Shown one piece after another: positions 46,176-54,886 of a stretch of 59,641 nucleotides of DNA. The notes under the pieces are model-generated. The model did not search any database and was not told where the DNA came from. It saw only the letters and a program-made list of their open reading frames with translations. The stretch is from contig JALOBM010000007.1 of NCBI GenBank assembly GCA_023228285.1, forward strand, positions 1-59,641. Direction: 5' to 3'. Every line of letters begins with the position of its first letter. Within the stretch, counting starts at the first letter, position 1. The DNA comes from Candidatus Cloacimonadota bacterium (GTDB taxonomy: Bacteria; Cloacimonadota; Cloacimonadia; Cloacimonadales; Cloacimonadaceae). The position numbers were made by a program, and so were the translations under genes.

Positions 46176-47705
46176 TCAATCGATTTCTATTCCGCTTTGC
46201 TCCACCGCTGTCAACACAGCGTTTGCTTTGATGGCTGCAACGCTTTTATGCAGCTCAGGATACATCACCCGGTCCTCCGCCAATTGCGGTGAAAACTCAC
46301 GTAAGCGAGCTTTTACCATCTCCAGCGCAGAAGAACTTGGCTTTTGTCTTAGATCGATGGCTTGAGCGGCAATCATCCACTCAATCGCCAAAACAGTGCT
46401 CACGTTCTCGATTATCTGCATTAGCTTGATGGCCGATACCGAGCCCATGGATACGTGATCCTCTTGATTTGCCGAGGTAGGGATGCTGTCAACCGAGGCG
46501 GGGTGAGCCAATACTTTGTTTTCAGAGATCGCTGAGGCTGCGGTAAGTTGGATGATCATGTATCCGGAATCCAATCCAGGACGATGTGCCAAAAACGGCG
46601 GTAACCCACGTGATAAGGCGGGATTCAGCATTTGTTCCATGCGCCGTTCACTGATGTTTGCCAGTTCACTGATGGCGATGGCCATACTGTCCAGGGCGAT
46701 TGCAAGCGGCTCTCCGTGGAAGTTCCCCCCGGAAATCACCTGCTTTTCTTCAGGGAAGATCAAAGGATTGTCTGTGGCAGAATTGATCTCGATCTCCAAC
46801 ACACCGCGCACATAAGTCAAAGCGTCCCGTACCGCACCATGCACTTGAGGTGTACATCTCAATGAATAGGCATCCTGAACATTGGGACAATTTCTGTGAC
46901 TCTTGCGCAAGGGACTGTTTTCCAAAAGCTTGTGGATGTTCCGCGCTGAGGCCAACTGTCCCGGATGCGGACGCAGGGCGTGTACCAGAGGATTCATGGC
47001 ATTGGGAGTTCCCAACAGTCCGTCGATACTCATTGCAGCCAGGATATCTGCCTGTTTGCAGAGGTTTTCGGCCTGGATCAAACTCAGCACACCGATAGCA
47101 GCCATCACCTGAGTGCCGTTGTTCAAGGCCAAACCTTCTTTAGCTTCCAGCTTCACCGTCTGGATTCCGGCTTTTTGCATTGCTTCCGCACCGCTCATCT
47201 TTTCACCCTTATATTTCGCTTCGCCTTCACCGATTAGCACCAAAGCGAGGTGGGACAGGGGTGACAGATCACCGCTTGCTCCTACCGATCCGCGCATTGG
47301 GATCACGGGGTGGATGCCGGAATTCAGCATCTGCACAAGTGTTTGTAAGGTTTCGATGCGAATGCCTGAATGACCTTTTGCCAATACTGCAATACGCAAT
47401 AGCATGATGGCACGGGTAATGGGTTCATTATAAGGTTCGCCTACGCTTACGGCATGGCTTCGGATGAGGTTAACTTGCAGCTCTGCAATGTTTTCCTTCT
47501 CTATGCATACAGTGCTGAACTTGCCAAAACCGGTTGTAAGACCATATACTATATCGCCTTTGGCGATGATACTTTCCACATATTCACGGCAACGTTTTAC
47601 CTTGGCAATGCTCTCTTCAGAAAGGCGGATCGGCGCATGCTCAAGCGCTACTTGCGCAACCGCTTCCAGGTTTAGACTATTGCCATCGATGATGATTTCT
47701 TGCAT
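46176..47705 (-). CDS. hutH: Histidine ammonia-lyase
   Basis: A 509-residue HutH, which converts L-histidine to urocanate and ammonia. The self-forming MIO cofactor triad Ala143-Ser144-Gly145 lies in GSVGASGDLSPLSHLAL. The active-site Tyr is in YGLTTGFGKFS, and NGTQVMAA, QDAYSLRCTPQVHG and SGGNFHGEP are intact. No urocanase, imidazolonepropionase or formiminoglutamase gene is adjacent. It is first in a run of co-directional genes ending with mfd, an unusual place for a catabolic enzyme. Confidence 0.96.
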   Translation of the reverse strand: MQEIIIDGNSLNLEAVAQVALEHAPIRLSEESIAKVKRCREYVESIIAKGDIVYGLTTGFGKFSTVCIEKENIAELQVNLIRSHAVSVGEPYNEPITRAIMLLRIAVLAKGHSGIRIETLQTLVQMLNSGIHPVIPMRGSVGASGDLSPLSHLALVLIGEGEAKYKGEKMSGAEAMQKAGIQTVKLEAKEGLALNNGTQVMAAIGVLSLIQAENLCKQADILAAMSIDGLLGTPNAMNPLVHALRPHPGQLASARNIHKLLENSPLRKSHRNCPNVQDAYSLRCTPQVHGAVRDALTYVRGVLEIEINSATDNPLIFPEEKQVISGGNFHGEPLAIALDSMAIAISELANISERRMEQMLNPALSRGLPPFLAHRPGLDSGYMIIQLTAASAISENKVLAHPASVDSIPTSANQEDHVSMGSVSAIKLMQIIENVSTVLAIEWMIAAQAIDLRQKPSSSALEMVKARLREFSPQLAEDRVMYPELHKSVAAIKANAVLTAVEQSGIEID

Positions 47706-47827
47706 GATTCCTCTGATGTTTCTATATTGATAAAGATGATAAGTATATAAGATTCTATTAATTTGCTCAACTCAATGAAATGCCCTCTTTTTGTCAAGCA
47801 GGGATTGGAAATGGCAGCTCCTGACTC

Positions 47828-47866
47828 CGTATCGTAGCATTTCGATGCTACTGAGGGTTCGATACG
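47828..47866 (+). repeat. Family C palindromic element, copy C2
   Basis: The inner hairpin is GTAGCAT (47834-47840), loop TTCG, ATGCTAC (47845-47851). An outer pair CGTATCG (47828-47834) and CGATACG (47860-47866) encloses it. The inner 24 bp match the reverse complement of copy C1 with one difference, in the loop (TTCG against TCCG). Confidence 0.65.
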
Positions 47867-48163
47867 TCTCGCACCGGAAACGGCCGGAGGTCGCTTCAGA
47901 AGGGTTTACAGTTGCTATAGTGCAGCGGTTTTGCAGTTGATGGTATTGCGATCGTAGCTCGTGCCTACGGCACGTTCCCGTTATTGCATATCTCCTGAGG
48001 TGTCAATGTGCAGATATCAAATGTCACCCCTCATGGGGTTTTAAGGGTGGATTTTGCGACCCTACCGGGACTGGATGTTGAAGGGTGCTGGTGCACCATT
48101 CAACAGGTGCGAAGCAACTCATCTGCGTGCTATTCAACCTCCATACATCAAGCCGTGATAAAG

Positions 48164-48230
48164 CAGATATCATCGGGTTATCATCTAGTGTTCATTAGAT
48201 CATAACGGGTTTATATCTACTTCGGCAAAG
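48164..48230 (+). repeat. Family A dispersed repeat, copy A4
   Basis: The core is 48164-48219 (56 bp): CAGATATCA at the left, units ATCATCGGGTT and ATCATCTAGTG, and TATATCTA at the right, with tail CTTCGGCAAAGC. The flank upstream (CTGCGTGCTATTCAACC) recurs beside the remnant at 34940. Confidence 0.82.
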
Positions 48231-48269
48231 CTTGAGCTACAGGGCAAGCGTAGCAGATAGTGGGATCGG

Positions 48270-49835
48270 TCAGTACAAGACCACTCTTTTGGTGGATGTA
48301 TGCTCTTTTGTGTTAAAGCGCAGGAAATAGATTCCTGCAGGCAGCTTTTGCCCTCTGGATCCTTTACCATCCCAGCTCAGATCAAAGGAGCCGGAGCTAA
48401 TACCTGCAGTGCGGTACACACATTGCCCTTTTAAATTGTACACCAGAAAAAGGTATTCTTGCGGGCTTTGCTTTGTAGTTACAGCAACATTTATAGACTG
48501 GGAAAATGGATTGGGGTACACTGTTTGGATGCCAGAAACCATCGGTTCTACCAGTTCTGGAGGATTTGCTGAGCTAATATAGTATGTCTCTTCCATGATG
48601 GAGCTGGGAAACCAATTCGGGTAGTATGCTCTGGCCTTCAAGATTGTATCCTGCGTAAGCTCGAAAGTAGAGTAGTACAATGTCGAAAGGGTATCCGGAT
48701 CAGATCCGTCCAGAGTGTAATAGATCGATACCTCAGGTGTGATGCAAAACAAGCGTACCTGGACAACATCTTCATAATCGCCGCCGGTAGGATAGGCGTA
48801 TGGAGTCTCCACAGTTTCCCTCACCGTATAAAGACCTTCAGATATCGCGCTATGAATCCATCCGGATTTGAAAGCGCGGGCCCGGAGGCTCAGGGTATCG
48901 GGTTGTGCTATGATGATCGGCTCATACTCGTCATAAACCGGAGAATCTTCAGCCGGTTCGCTGCCATCCATAGTGTAGCATACATATGAATCCACTATGG
49001 GGCAAGACAGGGATATCGACAGCATTGTGGGGTAATCCCCCGGCTCCGGGCTAAATACTGGACGCGGAACATAGTGCGTACCTCCCGGATTGATCAGGAT
49101 CAGATCATCCGGATACAAGCCTGCCTGTCCGTTTACTACAGATCGAATCCGCACTTCGTCTTCATATATCATCTGAGCCCTGAAATCCCAGACCCGGAAG
49201 TATATGATTTCATCATCGCTTTCGCTATAAACCTGCACTGTGCAGATGGGACCTTCATCCGTCTCCACAATCGGCGCTTTTCCGCGTAATATCGGTTGTT
49301 CACCCACCGTCACAAACGCAGCCAGGATGTCGTTTGCACTGGTGGGTACATCGTTGATAAATACTTTCGTGGTAATCGTCATTGCAGAGTTCATTTCCAC
49401 CGGTTGCGGCCAGGGATCTGCTGCTTGAGTGCCGGATTGAGCATAGAGAAGGTAAAAGTCGTCCGGGTATGATCCCACTGTTCCATTTACTACGGATGAC
49501 AGCATTTGATCGCTATGGCATGTACTTTCGTCACTTTGATCCCAAATCATGAAACGGAGCTCTTCGCCATCCACAGCTGTGTAGATCTGGAGCAGACAAC
49601 CGGATATACCGCCGATCTGTATGATCTCGCCCTTGCCGCGCAACTGAGGCATACCGTTCACCAGTACATACGCCGCCAAAAGGTCTCCTGAAGAAGCGGG
49701 ACTGCCGTCGATATGAGGCTTGGTCAAAAGGCTCATGCTTTCGGGCAATACCACAGGTTGCGGCCAGGGATCTGTGGCGAACAGAATTGCGGTACAAACC
49801 GTGATGATCAGGCAAAACACATATCTCTTGAACAT
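48270..49835 (-). CDS. Secreted protein with chitobiase-C-terminal-like domains and a type A sorting domain
   Basis: A 521-residue exported protein. After a signal peptide (FCLIITVCTAILFA) come two copies of a module of about 115 residues, each beginning DPWPQPV and containing LRGK and VNG...G.YPDD. Two CHB/HEX C-terminal-type domains follow (YVCYTMDGSEPAEDSPVY and VSIYYTLDGSDPDTLSTLY). The last 80 residues (YPNPFSQSINVAV to GIYFLRFNTKE) are a FlgD-like Ig/type A sorting domain. GGAGG precedes the ATG. It starts 8 bp after the C10 peptidase gene, so the two are co-expressed. No catalytic domain is visible; it is probably a surface or matrix protein. Confidence 0.85.
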   Translation of the reverse strand: MFKRYVFCLIITVCTAILFATDPWPQPVVLPESMSLLTKPHIDGSPASSGDLLAAYVLVNGMPQLRGKGEIIQIGGISGCLLQIYTAVDGEELRFMIWDQSDESTCHSDQMLSSVVNGTVGSYPDDFYLLYAQSGTQAADPWPQPVEMNSAMTITTKVFINDVPTSANDILAAFVTVGEQPILRGKAPIVETDEGPICTVQVYSESDDEIIYFRVWDFRAQMIYEDEVRIRSVVNGQAGLYPDDLILINPGGTHYVPRPVFSPEPGDYPTMLSISLSCPIVDSYVCYTMDGSEPAEDSPVYDEYEPIIIAQPDTLSLRARAFKSGWIHSAISEGLYTVRETVETPYAYPTGGDYEDVVQVRLFCITPEVSIYYTLDGSDPDTLSTLYYSTFELTQDTILKARAYYPNWFPSSIMEETYYISSANPPELVEPMVSGIQTVYPNPFSQSINVAVTTKQSPQEYLFLVYNLKGQCVYRTAGISSGSFDLSWDGKGSRGQKLPAGIYFLRFNTKEHTSTKRVVLY

Positions 49836-49843
49836 TTATCCTC

Positions 49844-52800
49844 CTACTTCAGCAGCATCAGCTTAATAAGCTGAGTACTATTACCATTACTTAAACGGCA
49901 GAGATAGATTCCGGATGATAGCCTTCTGCCGGCGTCATCCAATCCGTCCCAGGATATGTCCAGAGGCCCGGTATTGGCTTTTATGCTTCGGAGACTACGG
50001 ACTTTTTGACCCTTTATGTTATAGATGTCCAATTGGGGATTTGCGTCGTCTTTGAGGATGTTCAGGTGGATTAAAGTACCGTTCTGGAACGGATTTGGGT
50101 AGCTGCTCACCAGGCAAATGTCGTAAGCAGGGCTGTCCGGCCGATCCGGGCTTTGGGTAAGGTCGTAAAACTCAGGGTACTTACCGAGTTCTGCGTTTAC
50201 CGCACCAGTAATCCGGTTTTCGACGGGCAGCAATGCGCCGGTTTTGGATTCTATATACAGGTCTATCGCTTCATTATCCTGGCAAAAGACCTGAAGCAGA
50301 GCAGCGGGGAATCCTTCCGGATCGATCAAAGTCTGAGCGCCGCGAAGATCCTCTCCTACTTTTGCTATCAGGATGTCTCCGGCAGTTGCCCAATCGCAAC
50401 GCGCCATGATGGTCATGCTGGATGGCAGCACTCGGATTTCAGGTATTACACTACAGTCATTCTTTGCTTGGGATTGTTCTGCATAGCCCTGATATATTAG
50501 GTTTTGCTGACTGTTCACCTCTATCCAATAACCTTTTCCGGGCTGCATTTGCGATAAAGTGGAATATGGATTTGCAGGGATGTAGATGCCGTCTTTGCCC
50601 TTAACCTGCTGCAAATGGGCGGCGATGCTTTGCATGGCGTCTGCTACCTCCAACTGCCCGGTGGGATAATATGCAGCAAGGTTCCAGCCTTCACTGAGAG
50701 GAATGGGGATGTTGGGGGCAATCTGCTCTCCGCCTACGATCCAGGTGTCATCTTCGGCCAGGAGGATATTGTAGGCTCTGCCGTCACTAAGGTTTGACAG
50801 GCTGGAGTAGGGATTACCGGATTGCCAAACACCTTCTGTACCTTTTATCTGTAAAACGTTGGAGGCCAGATTGCCCAAAATGCGGGGCAGTTCAGAATAG
50901 GTGGGGCTGATATTCAGCGAACACAGATTCCAACCGGCGTAAAGCTCCAGGTACATCAGAGTGGGAGCACCGGGATTGCAATACATCCGAAAGTCGTCCA
51001 CCATGAATGTCAAGGCATCTTCAGATACGCAGCGGATGGCAATCCATGCTTGCTGATTATCATAAGCTGAAATATCGTAACAATACTCAGTCCATTGCGT
51101 GGAAGCTAGCACATAACCCGGTCCGCTGATGAAATCGAAAGATTCTTCCCCAAAAGCGGGATCGGTGCTAATACCCACCCGGAAACGTTCTGGGCGATAT
51201 AGGGCGGAAGCGCTCCTGGCATAAAACTTGATGAGGCTGTTCGTACCCAGATTCAGCGCTGGGCTTATCAGCCAATCGTCGTTTGCGGTGTCCAGAGCAG
51301 CAAAAGCAGCGGCAAATTTGGAGCCTTGCTGAGCCGCCATGTTGGGAATGGGAGGAACCGCTGCATCTGGATTGAACACCATGTATGCTATCTCTGTGCC
51401 ATAATTGGGATACTCGTGATCCAGTATGCCGTAAGTGGGCTGATGATCATTGTCTAGAAGAGTCCAGGGTGGAAACTGAGTGCAGAAATTGTCATAAGTC
51501 TCGAAGGAATCTTCAAAGACCAAAGGGGCTACAACCCAGTTCACAAGTAGCGCTACACTGGCGGGCGTAGATTCACCCGAGTCATACCTGGCGGTTACAT
51601 CGTAGCTGTAAAAACCATCAGGGAGATTGGGATCTATGTATGAACAGGTGGTTGGATTGGGGATGGTGGCTATCAGGACACTGTTTCGGTATACTTTGTA
51701 TCCCAGCAGATCACGAGTACTCTGCCCTTGGTCGGCGAGGGATGCCTGAGCCTGAGGTGAATCCCAGCTAAGATACACGTTATTGTCGATCAATTCTGCT
51801 TGCAGATTGTCAGGAGGTTCAAGGGTACTGATCTCCTCTAGTTCAAAATCCAGGCTAATATAGCTATTGCTCTGAAATACAACACTTTGGGTCTGTGTTA
51901 CATATCCGTTTTTGGATACCCTTACCCGGTAGCTTCCATAAGGTATTCCTACGATGCGGTAGTAACCCAAACTGTTTGTGACGGCACTGAAGGTACTACC
52001 TTCCAGGTTTATTGATGCATCCTGTACAGGGGAGCCGGAAGATCTCACATAACCTGTAAGAGTCGCTGCGTTTGTGGGACGGATGTTCATCACAGCGGCA
52101 TGCCATTGGTTGAATTCGTGGGTATCCGGATTCAGACCGTGAAGATAGTAATAACCGTCCCAAAAACCACCCCAGCCCCAATTAATATGAAAATGGTCTG
52201 TGTTTTGGTATCCGTCCAATACGAACGAATGGCCTCCTGAAGACCCGTAACCATAATATAGCACCGGACAGCCCTCATCTAAGTTCTGACGTAACATTAT
52301 TGTCCATATAGATTGGGTATATGAGGATGCTGTGTGATAGGAGCAGGTGGGATGATAGCGGAAGTAATTCACCATAGCGGCGGGTATGTCCTCCACATAG
52401 GCTCCGCTGCCATCTGGTCCATATTGCGTATCCACCGCAACTCCGCAGCAATACATCAGAGTGCTTATGGCGGCATTGGGGGAGTCGATGGAATTTGGCA
52501 TGCTGTCCCAGTCGAAAGTAGTATTGCTGAAGTTTACAAACTGATCTCCATAATTCGGGGAGTAATAGCTATGTGATCCCAATCCGGTTTCGGGATAAGA
52601 CCATCGTTTCATTATCTGAGCCATGGAAGTGGCTACACATCCTGCTACAGCGTGACCTCCAGAACCGTAGGGCTCGGAAGGGCATAGGGTATTGTAAGGA
52701 TAGTCCTGATTCCAGGTAGTCTGAAGGATTGGTGCTACTTCACGCTGGATGCTGTATCTGCTCGTGTCGCCCCTGCGTAGTTCGTCCCAGCCCGGATCGC

Positions 52801-53170
52801 TGGTCAATTGTACGTTTTTTCGAATCTCACGGATGGCTTCCGCATAATCTCGCAGCAACCAATCTATATGATCCGGGATCTCTGTTTCGGAGATGTTGTT
52901 ACTGGTAGAATAAGCCAGGATAGGTGTTACTCTGTCATCAGCAGAGACCATGATGAAGCCTTGGGGTCTATAGCTTAGTATGTAGAAATCTGCTTGCTCC
53001 GCATCCCGCTCATTGGGATAAGAAAGACAGGTGGCAAAGCTGGGATGCTGAGCAGAGACATGAGTCCATACTGTATTTCCGATGGCTATTGCTTCTTTTT
53101 CAGAAACCCTGAGCGCATATGCAGCTGGAAACCAAACCAAAAGGCTTAGTATCAGTAAAAGCTGTTTCAT
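49844..53170 (-). CDS. Secreted C10 family (streptopain-type) cysteine peptidase, multidomain
   Basis: A 1108-residue exported protein. Signal peptide (LLLILSLLVWFPAAYA), SpeB-like propeptide, then the C10 catalytic domain with Cys178 (GGHAVAGCVATSMAQIM) and His314 (GGHSFVLDGYQ), followed by the conserved WGWGG (331-335). Next are a carboxypeptidase-regulatory-like domain (GYVRSSGSPVQDASINL), an FN3-like domain and a cleaved-adhesin/MAM-type domain (EDSFETYD to FMVDDFRMY). Two GWNL modules, one copy of the module shared with the neighbouring protein, and a type A sorting domain (YPNPFQNGTLIHL onward) complete it. The ATG at 53170 sits behind GGAGGTCTT, so the longer open frame is not used. 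The active site is intact. Confidence 0.92.
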   Translation of the reverse strand: MKQLLLILSLLVWFPAAYALRVSEKEAIAIGNTVWTHVSAQHPSFATCLSYPNERDAEQADFYILSYRPQGFIMVSADDRVTPILAYSTSNNISETEIPDHIDWLLRDYAEAIREIRKNVQLTSDPGWDELRRGDTSRYSIQREVAPILQTTWNQDYPYNTLCPSEPYGSGGHAVAGCVATSMAQIMKRWSYPETGLGSHSYYSPNYGDQFVNFSNTTFDWDSMPNSIDSPNAAISTLMYCCGVAVDTQYGPDGSGAYVEDIPAAMVNYFRYHPTCSYHTASSYTQSIWTIMLRQNLDEGCPVLYYGYGSSGGHSFVLDGYQNTDHFHINWGWGGFWDGYYYLHGLNPDTHEFNQWHAAVMNIRPTNAATLTGYVRSSGSPVQDASINLEGSTFSAVTNSLGYYRIVGIPYGSYRVRVSKNGYVTQTQSVVFQSNSYISLDFELEEISTLEPPDNLQAELIDNNVYLSWDSPQAQASLADQGQSTRDLLGYKVYRNSVLIATIPNPTTCSYIDPNLPDGFYSYDVTARYDSGESTPASVALLVNWVVAPLVFEDSFETYDNFCTQFPPWTLLDNDHQPTYGILDHEYPNYGTEIAYMVFNPDAAVPPIPNMAAQQGSKFAAAFAALDTANDDWLISPALNLGTNSLIKFYARSASALYRPERFRVGISTDPAFGEESFDFISGPGYVLASTQWTEYCYDISAYDNQQAWIAIRCVSEDALTFMVDDFRMYCNPGAPTLMYLELYAGWNLCSLNISPTYSELPRILGNLASNVLQIKGTEGVWQSGNPYSSLSNLSDGRAYNILLAEDDTWIVGGEQIAPNIPIPLSEGWNLAAYYPTGQLEVADAMQSIAAHLQQVKGKDGIYIPANPYSTLSQMQPGKGYWIEVNSQQNLIYQGYAEQSQAKNDCSVIPEIRVLPSSMTIMARCDWATAGDILIAKVGEDLRGAQTLIDPEGFPAALLQVFCQDNEAIDLYIESKTGALLPVENRITGAVNAELGKYPEFYDLTQSPDRPDSPAYDICLVSSYPNPFQNGTLIHLNILKDDANPQLDIYNIKGQKVRSLRSIKANTGPLDISWDGLDDAGRRLSSGIYLCRLSNGNSTQLIKLMLLK

Positions 53171-53490
53171 AAGACCTCCAATATTCCAGAAAAGTCTATT
53201 TTCAAGTAATTCTCTTGCTATCCTTACATGAAGAAGGGCATCTGAACGGAGATGCAAGAAAATGAACTTACAAGCATTGCGAGAATAGAAACATACCATT
53301 ATTATCCAAGTATTATTCTTCATCTGAGTTGTCAAGGTAAAATACCGCCTGGATTGCCCTAGATGGAAACAAGTATGCGTTCTCACTATAGAGTATCAAG
53401 TGAAATTGCAAATAGTATCACTTTCGTTGCAAATCGCTGTTTTCTGTGAGACTCCAGTTTCAACCTTTTTGCAAATCGATTTCAACCTTT
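53171..53490. other. Upstream region of the C10 peptidase gene and tandem-repeat edge
   Basis: About 320 bp between two minus-strand genes. The part next to the peptidase must hold its promoter. The other end carries most of a 23-bp tandem repeat that runs into the FG-GAP gene. Confidence 0.5.
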
Positions 53491-53521
53491 TTACAAATCC
53501 AGTTTCAACCTTTTTACAAAT
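53454..53521. repeat. Three tandem 22-23-bp units
   Basis: The units are 53454-53476, 53477-53498 and 53499-53521, each containing TTTCAACCTTTTT followed by GCAAAT or ACAAAT. Units 1 and 3 are 23 bp and differ at one base; unit 2 lacks one base and has CGA in place of CCAG. The end of the FG-GAP coding sequence lies inside units 2-3. Confidence 0.85.
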
Positions 53522-54534
53522 GAGGGTCTGTAGATATGAGAATATGATATATCTGTCAATTGCGCATTGCCGGCAAAGATATACACATATCCATTATACC
53601 AAGGATTTGGTGAATCGGATTGTGGCGCGGATACCGCCAAATCACAGAATCCATCCCCGTTGAAATTGCCTGCTGCCAGTTGCCAGCCAAACTGATGAAA
53701 GGGTGAGGTAGAAGGGCTGGATATCCGCAGATCATACATCCCATTGGGAATCGCTTTTCCCAGCCAGATTCCCGCATGGCCGATCCAAGTGAATGCCAGC
53801 CAGTCACTACCCGCCAGATCGCTGTAACCATCTCCATTGAAATCACCATAAGCTACTTTCTGCCAAGAGCCAAGGTTAAGGAGGTTTGCAGCGGAAAAGC
53901 TTTCTACGGTAATCTCCTCCGTCATCATGATATTGTTGCCTCCCAGGCGAATCTTGTTATTATTATACCATGAATCTCCATTACAGTAAACCATATCATC
54001 ATAGCCATCCCCGTTGATATCGCCAATGCCATAGGCGCCAGCAAAGATTTGTCCTCCTGAATTACTATTTGGTACTTGATACATCAGAATTCGGTCATTG
54101 ACGTTAAAGGTATCGCTACCCAGATAAAGATATCGATAATTATTGAATTCGCCGTTTATTGTAGCTCCAAAACCAGTGACAAAATCATCCAACCCATCGC
54201 CATTTACATCTCCGGCATTTAGAAAAAACCCATTAGCATTGACTTGACCAGGATATTGGCTTTGCAGGACGATATCTGGTATTGAATCCATTTGGGTACT
54301 TCCAAAATAGAATAGAATGGCATTAAGCTGATTGGTGCCATATTTGCGTGAATAGAGTATCAGATCATCATACCCGTCCGCGTTATAGTCCATGGCAGTA
54401 ATTCTCTCTCCAAACCATGAATTCCCATAATGCCCTTTAAAGGTCTGCATAATTGGCATGCTGTTTTGGGCATAAATGCCGTTGATTGCTAGCAGAAGCA
54501 TCATCAAGGACATCATCATCTTTGGCGTTTTCAT
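53491..54534 (-). CDS. Secreted FG-GAP (VCBS-type) repeat protein, probably truncated
   Basis: A 347-residue protein with a signal peptide (MMSLMMLLLAINGIYA) and five FG-GAP/VCBS calcium-binding loops of the form DxNxDGxxD: DYNADGYDD, DVNGDGLDD, DINGDGYDD, DFNGDGYSD and NFNGDGFCD, as in integrin-like beta-propellers. A full propeller would have about seven blades. Here the sequence runs out soon after the fifth loop, and the last residues (FVKRLKLDL) are encoded by the tandem repeat. There is no C-terminal sorting domain, unlike the two neighbouring secreted proteins. The gene is probably a 3'-truncated relic that still has an open frame. Confidence 0.75.
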   Translation of the reverse strand: MKTPKMMMSLMMLLLAINGIYAQNSMPIMQTFKGHYGNSWFGERITAMDYNADGYDDLILYSRKYGTNQLNAILFYFGSTQMDSIPDIVLQSQYPGQVNANGFFLNAGDVNGDGLDDFVTGFGATINGEFNNYRYLYLGSDTFNVNDRILMYQVPNSNSGGQIFAGAYGIGDINGDGYDDMVYCNGDSWYNNNKIRLGGNNIMMTEEITVESFSAANLLNLGSWQKVAYGDFNGDGYSDLAGSDWLAFTWIGHAGIWLGKAIPNGMYDLRISSPSTSPFHQFGWQLAAGNFNGDGFCDLAVSAPQSDSPNPWYNGYVYIFAGNAQLTDISYSHIYRPSFVKRLKLDL

Positions 54535-54886
54535 TAGTTCATCCCTTTATTTGATAACGATTTTCCCGCTATTCGTTTTTGTGCCATTTAGCCATAAAGA
54601 AATGATGTACACCCCGGGATTCTATGCGAAGAATCAACAACTTATTCGTATCCTATGACTTTCCCATGATCGGCACTTACGCACATTGTTATGAACTCTC
54701 TCACATTGTCAAGAAAGTTTTCATTATTTCTATCATACCTGTATCCTGTTAAGCTTTTGAGGCGACAACTGCGGGGAATGAAGTACAGGGCATTTACAGG
54801 TACACATAGACAGTAAAATGGTTGACACTTTGTGCGTAGCGGAATATGTGTCACCGCATATTGAATAGTGTATAATAGGAGAGATT
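54535..54886. other. Divergent gap before the CoA-transferase genes
   Basis: About 350 bp without a supported gene. It must contain the promoters of the FG-GAP gene (leftward) and the CoA-transferase operon (rightward). Confidence 0.5.
54822..54850 (+). promoter_or_regulatory. Possible sigma-70 promoter of the CoA-transferase operon
   Basis: A perfect -35 TTGACA (54822-54827) is followed after 17 bp by a weak -10 TATGTG (54845-54850). A perfect TATAAT at 54871 is only 10 bp from the ATG, which would leave no room for the ribosome-binding site AGGAGAG, so I prefer the upstream pair. Confidence 0.4.

Larger units (their letters stand above)
47706..48269. other. Gap upstream of hutH with family C and A repeats
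   Basis: About 560 bp. Near hutH it should hold that operon's promoter. The rest contains the palindromic family C copy and a family A copy. A short plus-strand frame (48008-48205) overlaps the A copy and is not credible. Confidence 0.55.

Noticed and set aside
48008..48205. Plus-strand frame of 65 codons in the gap before hutH
   Set aside because: It runs into family A repeat DNA, has no ribosome-binding site and shows no family pattern.
53171..53386. Upstream extension of the C10 peptidase by 72 codons
   Set aside because: The ATG at 53170 has an ideal GGAGG and yields a standard signal peptide; the extension has none of these features.
34200..53450. Shared string TTTTCTGTGAGA near 34220, 40945 and 53440 as another repeat family
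   Set aside because: The match is only about 12 bp and the flanks do not align, so chance cannot be excluded.
53454..53521. Tandem 23-bp units as a mini-CRISPR
   Set aside because: Units are directly adjacent with no spacer between them.
54871..54876. TATAAT before the CoA-transferase gene as the -10 box
   Set aside because: Transcription would start inside or after the ribosome-binding site, 10 bp from the ATG; an upstream TTGACA pair fits better.
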